From assembly GCA_016987375.1 (NCBI GenBank), contig PJRA01000034.1, positions 93,440 through 122,071 on the forward strand: a stretch of DNA of 28,632 nt, given 5' to 3'. Source of the DNA: Brachionus koreanus (Eukaryota; Rotifera; Eurotatoria; Ploima; Brachionidae). This document shows positions 1 through 8,419 of the stretch, piece by piece. The translations under genes and the position numbers were made by a program. Every line of letters begins with the position of its first letter. The stretch's first letter is position 1. Under the pieces are notes generated by a model. The model had not been told where the DNA came from, searched no databases, and saw nothing but the letters and a program-made list of their open reading frames with translations.

Positions 1-67
1 AAAACAAAAATAATAAAGTTTTTTTTTCCTGGCTGTTTTACGCCCGTTTATCCACTGTTTTTATTTC

Positions 68-100
68 GTTTAAACGCTCACGTTTAAACAGCGTTTAAAC
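68..100. repeat. three GTTTAAAC palindromes in 33 bp
   Basis: The 8-bp palindrome GTTTAAAC occurs at 68-75, 82-89 and 93-100, with short spacers containing CGCT/CAGC. It lies just upstream of the hAT transposase fragment. It may be a subterminal repeat of that element or simple local duplication; the sequence does not decide. Confidence 0.5.
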
Positions 101-127
101 AGTGTTTTTTACCTGTTTTTGTCCCCT

Positions 128-235
128 CGGGTAGTGTTTTCAGTGACTGCTTCTTCGGTACCTTCTGAAAACCTTTTTAGCTCAGCTGGGCAAGTTCAAA
201 ATGAAGTGAGGAATCGTATTGATTTTTTTACATCA
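128..235 (+). pseudogene. hAT transposase C-terminal dimerisation-region fragment
   Basis: The plus-strand frame reads FSVTASSVPSENLFSSAG followed by QVQNEVRNRI. This matches the conserved end of hAT-superfamily transposases (small residues, SVPSER.FS.AG, then RN+L/I). No catalytic core or N-terminal BED finger is present, no plausible start codon exists and the frame runs into low-complexity AT sequence at once, so only a tail survives. The remainder could lie upstream of the window; if so this is the 3' end of a longer, possibly still decayed, element. Confidence 0.7.
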
Positions 236-414
236 ATTTTTTTTCAAACCTTTATATTTTTAATTCAATATTTTCAAATGCATGTATTTTACGTGATACT
301 AAATATATTTTTCTGCTACTAGAAAAAAATAAAACTAATTTTATTTTTAGTTCTTTATTTTTATGCCATTAAAAAAATTAATTGATACAAATTATAAGAA
401 AATGATATTAATTT

Positions 415-860
415 TTATTGACGATAATAAAACTTTTTGGTTTCATCAGTTGTGCCAATTATTATGGCTGGAAATCCTTGCCATAAAAGCTTATAAGTGG
501 CATCTATGCATAAGTGTTTAGCTTTTAGTGCAAGCTCAATTAACCTTCTTGTCGTCAATAACACTCTGATTTCCTTAGCTTTTTTTTTTTAATCTGAAAA
601 GATCAAATTGATATTATTTAATGTAGAAAGCTTCAAAATTGATCTCTTGAGCACAAAGCTATTCAACAGTCTTGAATAAAAATATTCAAAGGTTTTTTCA
701 CCATTGGTCGTTTTTGACATTAGTTCTATAAGATTGTCGCTAGTCCTTAAATTGTATTTTAAATTTCTTGAGTTATTTTTCTTCAATTTTGATCTTAAAT
801 TTTCAGGTGAATCATGAAATATAATGTTTAATAGGCAAAAGATAACATTGGATCAAGAGT
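415..860 (-). pseudogene. MULE-type transposase remnant (two frames)
   Basis: Two consecutive minus-strand frames look like one decayed transposase. The upstream frame (about 860 to 589) contains TSDNLIELMSKTTNGEKTFE then YFYSRLLNSFVLKRS. The downstream frame (about 580 to 415) contains KAKHLCIDATYKLLWQGFPA and IIIGTTDETKKFYY, which is the start of a MULE/Mutator-like DDE domain: the D of IDATYK would be the first catalytic acid, followed by the usual W-G-P.....G..D...+F pattern. A stop and a frame change near a 12-A run (579-590) separate the halves, and the rest of the DDE core is missing. The same protein segment recurs at 25.85-26.06 kb. MULE assignment is inference from motif memory. Confidence 0.65.
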
Positions 861-912
861 TCTATGCTGAAAAGAATATAAGCCATATTTTTCCAAAAAA
901 TTATTAATTTAA

Positions 913-1148
913 TTAACACTCAAAAACCGGAGGGGTCTTTTGAACCCCTTTTGTAACTTCCTTTATTTGTTTTTTATTCAATAAATTTAATAATTTTTTT
1001 ATAATTTTTTTTTCAATCATATCTTAAATCAATAATTTTATATTATTATTTAATATTTCTATAAAATAATTTTATTTTCATTGAAAAAAAGTATTAAAAA
1101 AGATTTAAATAAAAGGGTCAAAAAAGTCATCCGGTTTTTGAGTGTTAA
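913..1148. mobile_element. TTAA-flanked MITE, copy 1
   Basis: A 236-bp element has perfect 18-bp terminal inverted repeats: TTAACACTCAAAAACCGG at the left and its reverse complement at 1131-1148. Both ends carry TTAA, the target duplication typical of piggyBac-type elements. The subterminal GGGGTC/GACCCC block is shared with the copies at 14243 and 18448. There is no coding capacity, so it is non-autonomous. A stray TIR tip (TTTTGAGTGTTAA) repeats just outside at about 1177-1190. Confidence 0.8.
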
Positions 1149-1194
1149 AGTTATTAACTTGAATGTTAAGTTGTTAAGTTTTGAGTGTTAAGTT

Positions 1195-1545
1195 AACTTG
1201 AAAAATAACACAAATGAGTTGAACAATAATCAAAATATGGCAGAATAAATGACTCAAAAAATTGAATTTTAATTGAAGTAGAAAGATTTTTCCTAAAAGA
1301 TATGGGAAATCATTTATAAAAATGAGTAAAAGAAGTGGACTTAACACTGAATCTTGTGAAACATCAAACTTGTGTGACGAAAGTTTAATTTTTAATTCCC
1401 AAAACGAACAACTTGTGCTATATTATTGAAGGAATTGGACAGAAGACTTAAGGAATTATTATCGAACACATAGTGAAACAACTTTAGAAGCAAAAGATTG
1501 GAATCTATCACATCAAAAGCTTTTCTAAAACCGAAGTATTTTTTT
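1195..1545 (-). pseudogene. LINE reverse-transcriptase remnant
   Basis: Minus-strand frames carry pieces of a non-LTR retrotransposon reverse transcriptase in the right order. FRKAFDVIDSNLLLLKL (about 1535-1480) matches RT motif A with its catalytic Asp. SVLSPLLLLIFINDFP (about 1360-1300) matches the G-S-V-L-x-P-L-L-F-x-I-F-I-N-D-L region. ESFILPYFDYCSTHLCYF (about 1260-1195) matches the conserved I-L-P-x-x-D-Y-C block beyond the thumb. The pieces lie in different frames with stops, and the YxDD motif is deleted. It is a 5'-truncated or internally deleted fossil of a Jockey/CR1/RTE-like LINE; the clade is not resolved. Confidence 0.7.
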
Positions 1546-1549
1546 CCTC

Positions 1550-2807
1550 CTTTTCTGTTAATTTCTCAAAAATAAAATCCCTAAAATAATTCATTTGACT
1601 ATTATCCATTTCCAATAACCAACCGTTTTTGTGTTCAAAAAATTTATATGTTTTGATGTCAAAAAATTAAATCTATTTTTCTTTAAAAAGATCTTTTATT
1701 TATTGTTTTACAAAACTGGTACGAGCCAAAGCTACTTCAAATATTGCTAAAAATTAAGTTTAATTATGTTTTAATATGTCTTAATTCTCATAAAACATAA
1801 TATGTTTTATAAGTTTTACTTTCAAAGAACTTCACATTAGTTATTTTTCTATGATCTAAAAATTAGATTTTTTTTAAAAAAATTTTTAGACTTCTTTTTT
1901 TCAATTTCAAGGTTTATAAACTAATTTAATTCAAATGAAATTTTAAAAAAATAAAAAACATTTTAATTTGAAAATAAAAATAAACGACATTTAATTATCA
2001 CCTATGTTTTTTTTATGCTTAAATAAAATACAGAAGTAAGGAACAATTTTGTTCCCATCTCTTTAAAGCTACAAAGATTTAAAAATATTGATTTAAATTT
2101 TTTTATTTATATCATGTTTTATGTATCATGTTGTATTTATTGATCCAATTTTAGATATCCTGAAAAATTTCTCAAAGCAGGTCATTCAGAATTTTAATTT
2201 TTTTTTTAGCATAGCGTTAGAAAAAATAAATTAAAATAAATTAAATTAACAATTAATAATATTAACAATTAATTAACAATTAATAAATTAACAATTAATT
2301 AATAAAATAAATTTAAATAACTAGAGAGAATATTTGACAAGTAAGCTTAAAAGAAAATGAATTTTTTTATTTAAAGTTAAAAACTTGTTTTTTTGACTCT
2401 TCTGGAATTGTCTATTAAAATGTCATTTAAATCCATAGAATTAAACTTATAATATAAATATTAAACTTTGATTTTATTTGAATAATTTTAATCTAACAGT
2501 CTTTACATGTAATATAGATCTGAAAATTAAAATAATTTTATCTTTTAAAAACAACATTATGTAGACCGATTGATAAAATCGATTTTTTAGTTAAAGATTG
2601 CAAGGTTTATTTTGAATTTATATAGTCAAGAATTTTTATGACTTTTTTATATTTATTGTAAATGTGTGACTTAAAACATTAGCAAATTTTCAAATTTTGT
2701 CAATTATTTTAGATTTTGTTGTTTCTGCAGGGGAATAAATGGGCACAAAAATAGATCATGTGTTTTTTTTTTTTAATATCCTAAATTTTCTAAATTAAAC
2801 AATAATC
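1550..2807. other. AT-rich spacer, no gene seen
   Basis: I see no coding frame with a recognisable motif here. The stretch is very AT-rich with many short A and T runs. It includes an AATTAACAATTAAT tandem array (see separate entry). Confidence 0.6.
2236..2312. repeat. AATTAACAATTAAT tandem array
   Basis: Between 2236 and 2312 the sequence is built from imperfect repeats of AATTAACAATTAATAA-like units, a low-complexity minisatellite. There are at least four unit copies with 1-3 bp indels. Confidence 0.6.
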
Positions 2808-2894
2808 AATTTCATAATCAGAAACTCTAGTCTGTAAAGCACTCAGCATTTTGTTCTAAGCGTGGTGCATGGGTGTATCATCACTTATGAAATT
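2808..2894 (-). ncRNA. C/D-box snoRNA candidate 1
   Basis: Read on the minus strand: terminal stem AATTTCAT (2894-2887), box C GTGATGA (2884-2878, perfect RUGAUGA), an internal D' CTGA (2846-2843), box D CTGA (2821-2818) and the closing stem ATGAAATT (2815-2808). The 13 nt upstream of box D contain CAGACTAGAGT, complementary to ACUCUAGUCUG, a segment I recall as conserved in animal and yeast 28S/25S rRNA (GAGCUUGACUCUAGUYUG). The D+5 rule would place a 2'-O-methyl on the U of GACU*CU, which I believe equals yeast Um2421 (snR78; human U52). It is nearly identical to candidate 2 over the box C to box D interval, which suggests tandem duplication. Length is about 87 nt, normal for the class. Confidence 0.75.
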
Positions 2895-2907
2895 AGCTAA
2901 AGAAAAG

Positions 2908-3014
2908 CGAATTGGAAATTTCATGATCAGAAACTCTAGTCTGTAAAGCACTCAGCATTTTGTTCTAAGCGTGGTGCATGGGTGTATCATCATTTTGTGA
3001 AATTTTCCAATTCG
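2908..3014 (-). ncRNA. C/D-box snoRNA candidate 2 (duplicate of 1)
   Basis: Box C ATGATGA (2993-2987), D' CTGA (2955-2952) and box D CTGA (2930-2927) occur in the same order and spacing as candidate 1, offset by 109 bp. The 28S-complementary guide CAGACTAGAGT upstream of box D is the same. The terminal stem is longer and different: CGAATTGGAAATTTCA at 2908-2923 pairs with TGAAATTTTCCAATTCG at 2998-3014, with a single bulged base. Stem sequence differs between the two copies while pairing is kept, which supports a structured RNA rather than a meaningless DNA repeat. Confidence 0.78.
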
Positions 3015-3030
3015 ATTGTTTTAAAAAAGC

Positions 3031-3116
3031 AATGCATTTCAGCCATTTAAAGTAGGATAGACTTTTTTCACTATGGTTCAAATAGTGGTGCATGATATTG
3101 TCATCATAAATGCATT
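3031..3116 (-). ncRNA. C/D-box snoRNA candidate 3
   Basis: Minus strand: stem AATGCATTT (3116-3108), box C ATGATGA (3107-3101), box D CTGA (3042-3039) and stem AATGCATT (3038-3031). Terminal pairing is perfect and directly abuts the boxes. The guide upstream of box D would recognise CCATTTAAAGTAGG; I cannot place this in rRNA from memory, so its target is unknown (rRNA, snRNA or none). It shares the GTGCATG...TCATCA stretch (plus strand) with candidates 1 and 2, so it may be a diverged paralogue. Length is 86 nt. Confidence 0.72.
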
Positions 3117-3126
3117 AATTAAAATT

Positions 3127-3201
3127 GGTGCTCAGTGAACAAAAAAGTGTCATCATATATGTAGATATATGACCCGAAAGATGGTAAAGCATCACAGCAC
3201 A
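3127..3201 (-). ncRNA. C/D-box snoRNA candidate 4 with 28S guide
   Basis: Minus strand: short stem GTGC (3200-3197), box C GTGATGC (3195-3189, last base off consensus), internal C' ATGATGA (3156-3150), box D CTGA (3135-3132) and stem GCAC (3131-3128). Downstream of box C lies a 15-nt antisense element: plus-strand 3171-3185 reads GACCCGAAAGATGGT, which I recognise as a highly conserved 28S segment (GACCCGAAAGAUGGUGAACUAUG). That region carries a methylated A guided by yeast snR39/snR59 and mammalian U51/U32 (from memory). The D' box after the guide is degenerate (possibly GTCA), and the stem is only 4 bp, so exact boundaries are uncertain, but the rRNA match is hard to explain otherwise. Confidence 0.7.
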
Positions 3202-3204
3202 CTA

Positions 3205-6200
3205 TTTTTATTGAAAGCTTAATTTTTAACTAAATTTATTGCATTTCATTTCTATTTATATTTGATTTTGTTTAAGAGAACGCATGATGTTCATAGATGC
3301 AGCATTAGAAAAAAAATTCAGTTTAAAATTTTTACTGTGTTTAATTGTCGATCAAAATTTTGTCTTAAATTTGAAATTTTTTTTTTGGTTCTTAATTAGG
3401 TATGGCAATGGACCCAAAAATATGTTTTTTGTTTTAAACAAGACATTTTTTTTGTCTCAATCCTATTTTTCTACCATTTTTAAATAAAAAAAAAAATATA
3501 TTCTTTTTTCAAAAGTTGAAGAAAAATTATACTCAGTTTTTTTTTTCAATTATTTTATTACATATATCATCTCAAGTGTTTAAAACACTACAAACTACTC
3601 TCTGAAAACTCTTGAAATTAATTATCCATCCATTCTTCCATTTATTGTTTTTTCTAAATATTTTTCTCTCATTTTTAAAATTAAATTTTTCAAATCAATG
3701 AGTAACAATGTATATCAGACTTTGCTATGTAATCTTTTATTAGCCTTTTTATAAATACTCCTGGCTTCCTTAGACTTTCATGTACTTTATGCTTAATGAA
3801 ACAATGTATTTCAATTTTTTTATGTTATCTTTAATACCAAAGCAACTCTGTACAATTATAATTGAATCTACAAAGTGAATTTTTTCAGTCATTTTAATTG
3901 GGATGAAAACCATTTAAATCTTTAAAAACAAAGAAATATTATTTTTTGTTAAAAGTTATATTTAAGTAAGTTTATGATAAAAGAAATTTATTTTGTGAGA
4001 TTTATTTGATTAAGATTTTTGCAATATCTAAAAATGTTAATTTAATTATAAAATATTTTGGATGAGCGAAGGAATTGATTTAAAAGTTCCAAATTGTCAT
4101 ATTCTAAGAAAAATACTTATTTGACATTTTATGTTATATCCTATTGAACTATGTAAATTTTTTTCAAATAAGTTTTAAAAACTTACTTAGTTAACATTTT
4201 GATAGAATATTAACATGGATTTTATTTTTCAATTTTTTTAAAACTTGGTTTAATTGAGTGACAAATTTCTTATATTCAAATAATAGTTTACTTAAAGCAC
4301 ATAAAGTAAATAAATACTTGATTGATTTATTCAAGTACTGATAAAAGAATCTTGTTTTAACTAATTAATTTTTAAAAAAGTACAAAAAGTTCATAAAAGT
4401 TTTGCACCTTAGAATTTGATTTTTTTTATGACTCCCAATTTTCATATTTTCATCTTTCAATATTTGTCTTTTTATAAACTAATTTTTAAAGTGACACAAC
4501 TTAGTCAATTTTGAAGCTTTCTTGCTTCTTTTTATGACAGTAAAAAATCTTTTATTATTTTACGTCATTAAAAGTATATGGTCGCAATAGTGGCGCTATT
4601 TATAACAAATCCAAATTTTTAAAGATTAAAATTTTGAACAAAGCAGCAAAGTCTGCTAAATTTTTAAAGCTATTTTTATTTGAATTTTGTTGAGAAAATA
4701 TTCAACCATTAAAGATTAGACTGATTAAAAAAAGCTGAATAGTTTTAATCTAATAAACCTAAATAATTCCTACTAGGCTATTGTCGTTTAGCAGCCTTAC
4801 TATTTGACACAGGAAATTTTTTATCAGATATTTTTTAGTCTTTCTTTTAATAAAAGCTAGTGAAAGACAAAATTTTCGAAGAGATGAGTAAAATCCTCAA
4901 GTTTTCCGCTTTTATTAACTATTGATTTTTAATTTAAGAAATTGATAATTAAATTTTCTTAATGTATGCTTGAGTAAATTTTAATAATCTAAAGTAGACA
5001 TCATCTTTGTTTTGTATTTTACAAGTAATGAGAAAATAATCTCTTATAAGTTCAGGTGAATTTTATAAATTTTTTTTAAAAAAAAATGTTTCCAACTTTC
5101 CAAAAAAAGATTTTTACATAAGAAAAATTATTTCATGTAAAGAAGGTAAATGTTGCAGTATTTTTTTTTTGAATGTTTTTGAATGTATTTCAATTGTTGA
5201 AAGAACATTTGTTTGATTTGTATTTAAATTTCACAATACCTAAATTAATGGCCGAAATGGATAAAAACCATTTTAAAAATTTAATTAAAAATTGTGTTCA
5301 ATGTTCAAAGAGTATAAATTCATCATTCAAGTCTCGAAGTAATTGTAAACATTTAAGACCATGAGTATAAACATTATGAAAATGACTAAGCATTTCATCA
5401 ATAATCAGATATTCAAAAAAAATTTTAATAAAAATATTTTTTTATTTTCTATTCAAAAAAAAGGAAATTTATGCCTTATATTTGGCAAATAAATATTTTT
5501 GAAAATAATAATATTTAATATTTAAAATTTTAGCATCCTTAATAAAACAACATCGAAAAAAAAAACTTGACATTTATTTTATTTGAAACATATTTATTTT
5601 AATGTTAAGCCAGTGCAATTTTAAGATCATGTCATTACTTAATTGATTTAAAATATTTTTAAAGTTAGTCTCATTGGTAACTAGAAAAAAATTTGAAAAT
5701 TTCTAAAAAATTAGCTTTTACTTAGAATTGATTGATTTTAGAATAATTCGATATTTGAAAAAAAAATTCAAATTAAAATCAGATTTTAGACTATTTATTA
5801 TTCGTTTAAGCTTATCATCAAACAAAAAAATTCACAAATAAATCAATAATTAATTTCCAAAGAGAAAGAAAGTTTATATTTAATTTTTATAACCAAAAAA
5901 ATATTTAAAAAAAAAAAAAACATTTTCCATATAATTAAAAACATTCTAAGATTTTTGATATTTTTAATTTTAAGCTCATTCGTCTTTAATTATATGACTT
6001 TGGCTTATGCCAATTAAAGTAATTTTATCTTTAATTGAATGCTGGAAATAAAATATCTAATAATGAATTAAGCCAATTTTTAAAAGACATTCGCTCATTA
6101 TTCAAAAAGATATCTCTTATTTTAAATAGTATTTCTATTTTCCTCCAAATTAATGGCTTATGAAGCGTTCAGCTTTAATTTCTGCTTTTTATTTGATTGA

Positions 6201-6390
6201 TAAAATGATAAATGTACTAGAAATATTTATTACGTAGCAAACAATTGTTCTATTAAAGAAAAAATTATTTAGATATATAAAAAAAAATGGTTTTGGCAAC
6301 ATAAATGATAAATTAAATACAAATAAATTCAAGTTATCGATTTAGTTATAGAAAGTAATGAAGAAAAAAAATGAGAGAGAATTTCAATAA
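3205..6390. other. AT-rich spacer, no convincing gene
   Basis: About 3.2 kb with only short frames of low complexity. The best of them, about 5173-5364 (+), ends in NCVQCSKSINSSFKSRSNC and matches no family I know. It has no ATG near its 5' end and no splice context I can defend. I call nothing here. Confidence 0.6.
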
Positions 6391-6400
6391 CCAAAAATGA
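6371..6400 (+). promoter_or_regulatory. upstream ORF overlapping the GPCR start (ATGA)
   Basis: A nine-codon ORF (ATG at 6371, TGA at 6398-6400) ends inside the GPCR start codon so that stop and start share ATGA. If the transcript starts upstream of 6371, ribosomes would meet this ORF first, so it could dampen or couple GPCR translation. An even shorter upstream ORF sits at 6288-6305. A TATA-like GATATATAAAA lies at 6271-6281. Confidence 0.4.
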
Positions 6401-7589
6401 GCATTAGCGAAAATTTAACTTTGAAAGAATTTAATAACACGCATCGGGAGTATCAAACCTCGATGTACATGTTCATCTTTTTGTCCGTTCTATACGGTCT
6501 CATATCTCTAGTGTCCGTAATTGGAAATTCAATGATTCTATTTGTAGTTTATCGGAACAAAAAAATGCGCTCAGTGACAAATTATTTCATATGTAACTTG
6601 GCTCTGGCCGACTTGGTCATTGGACTTTTTGCCACGCCATTTCAGTTCCAAGCGGCCTATCTGCAACGGTGGATATTTCCGAATGTGATGTGCAAAATAG
6701 CGCCATTTGCTTCCACTCTAAGCGCCAATGTTAACATAACAACGCTGGTTGCCATCAGTCTTGACCGATACCATGTCATTCTGCATCCTTTGAAGCAAAA
6801 ACTAAGCAAAAAAAAGGCCATTTACATAATTTTATTAATATGGACCATTTCTGTTTCAATAAGCCTTGGCAAATTGTTCAACTATGTTGTTTTTTATTTT
6901 GCCGACCACAAACAATGCGGTCCACAAAGTGATATTTTTTTCAAATATGAAATAATTATACTGGCAATATTGCAGTACATAGTGCCGTTTATAGTTATTT
7001 CGTTGACTTATTTTATTATAGGCTATCACATGTACTTTGCCTATACGCCAACATCTGTCAATGATGTTCAATCAAGAACAAGAAAAAAAGCAATCAAAAT
7101 GATATTTATAGTTGTTTTGTTGTTCATTATTTGTTGGATGCCAATTCAACTTTTCAATGTCCTTAATGTTCTTTTTCCAGAATTTATCGGCAGGTTGATC
7201 AAGATTTTTCTTCTTAATTTAATTTAAATACATTTTTTTTATTAAGCCTTAATAATGTGCACATCATTTGGTTCTTTTCGAATTCATTTGCCGCTTCCAA
7301 TTCATGCTATAATGTGTTTATTTACGGAGTTTGTAGTGTAAGTTTTAATTTTATTTATTTTTTAAAATCACTAGGACAAAAGTTAAAAAAATAAAATAGA
7401 AAAAAATGAGAAAATATTCTATGATTCACACATGAAATTATTTTTTGAAAAATAAATTAAAATTTAAATTCTAAATTTAGACATTTTTAAAAATATTTAT
7501 TAATATTAAATAATATTTTTAACAAGGAATTTTTCAACGCAAACACCATGAAATCTTGTTTCATTACTAAAGCAAAGAGTAATGACTAA
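6397..7589 (+). CDS. class A GPCR, neuropeptide-receptor type (3 exons)
   Basis: I model exons 6397-7193, 7247-7337 and 7527-7589, giving 316 aa. The 53-nt first intron (AG|GTTGAT ... TTAAG) restores TM7, which would otherwise be lost to an early stop at 7227. The second donor is AGT|GTAAGT. The final small exon, encoding an EFFNANTMKSCF helix-8-like tail, is the least certain part. Seven hydrophobic segments are visible. TM3 ends SLDRYHVILHPL (DRY at 123-125), Cys99 and Cys174 can form the TM3-ECL2 disulphide, TM6 has CWMP (246-249) and TM7 has CYNVFIY, where Val replaces the Pro of NPxxY. The N-terminus has glycosylation sequons at N6 and N13. The PFQFQAA...QRW and CKIAPF...NVNITT pattern resembles invertebrate NPY/RYamide/tachykinin-like receptors; the ligand cannot be told. 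It should signal through G proteins at the plasma membrane. Confidence 0.88.
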
Positions 7590-7850
7590 AATATAATATT
7601 TAAAAAAAAAATACTTTTTTGTAATTTTTTAATTAAAATATTTTTTCTTATGCAAAAAAAAAAGACAAAAAATTAAACATCAATAAGATTTTAATTGATT
7701 ATTGATTTGATTTTATTAACAAAATTAAAAATTTTATTTTTATTCATTTTAGTAAAATCAAATTTATCAAAACAGGAAGAATTTTTGTTTTGTTTGCATT
7801 TGAATTTCATAATAACTTCAAAATATAAACCATTATGGTCTTTGGACATC
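7590..7850. other. AT-rich 3' flank of the GPCR gene
   Basis: Low-complexity AT sequence between the proposed GPCR stop and the mariner remnant. No motif is supported beyond possible polyadenylation context. Confidence 0.4.
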
Positions 7851-7859
7851 TATCAGTGA

Positions 7860-8360
7860 TTGTTTCGATTCCTCTCTAGTACCATTCATCGTTTTTGGAA
7901 AAATTGACTGGTAAAATGCGCCATGTTCTTCTAGCTGTATGAGGTTAAGTTTTATCTTGAAGAAACAAAACTCTGCTTGATCAAAGAAAGATATTTTTCT
8001 TAAAGTGAAGTTACATAAAGTTACATTTGTTCCAAAAGTTCAGAATATATTATTATAAAGATCTGCATTTAAAGCACTACCATCTAAAACAAGTTTAAGG
8101 TTTATTTTCCAACCAAACACACAAGATTACTTTTTTTAACGTTTTTTTGAAAGACGGGTCCAACAAATCATTTCTGTTATCATAATTTCGAAAAAAGATC
8201 TACTTCTCATCACAATTAATGAATGATCTGTCTGAAAAACCTTTCATCTAGAGAAATTTTTTAAGTAATTACTAACAAATCTTAAAACTATGTTGAATAA
8301 AGAAATCTGTCAAATAATGAGGAACAACTTGGTAGCGTCTGTTAGCTTTGTTTATAAAAT
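7860..8360 (-). pseudogene. mariner-family transposase remnant
   Basis: Minus-strand frames give ordered pieces of a mariner (DD34D) transposase: NKANRRYQVVPHYLT near 8355-8310, INCDEK near 8215-8195 (CDEK ~ the conserved GDEKW with catalytic Asp), then FFRNYDNRNDLLDPSF and KKVILCVWLENK around 8190-8105 (~ Y.N..R...W..PG.....KK+.LC.WW), NADLYNN near 8070-8055 and LFLQDKT-PHTARRTW near 7975-7925 (~ LLHDNARPH.A, with the second catalytic Asp). Stops and frameshifts interrupt it, the Trp of GDEKW is lost and the third acid region is unrecognisable. It is inactive. I did not find clear terminal inverted repeats. Confidence 0.75.
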
Positions 8361-8419
8361 TAAAGTGACAAGAACTCGCAGGACACTCTTATGGAGTAAT
8401 GGCTGGTCTAACTGACCCT

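Noticed and set aside
2808..3116. Reading the 2.8-3.1 kb hairpins as hammerhead-like ribozymes or as a miRNA cluster
   Set aside because: The TGATGA strings and three-way-junction look suggested it, but there is no CUGAUGA...GAAA...UH core in register, and arm pairing is too short for miRNA precursors. The box C / box D / terminal-stem order and 28S matches fit C/D snoRNAs far better.
3284..3487. Plus-strand frame of 67 codons
   Set aside because: Phe/Leu/Lys-rich product of T- and A-runs, no motif, no splice context.
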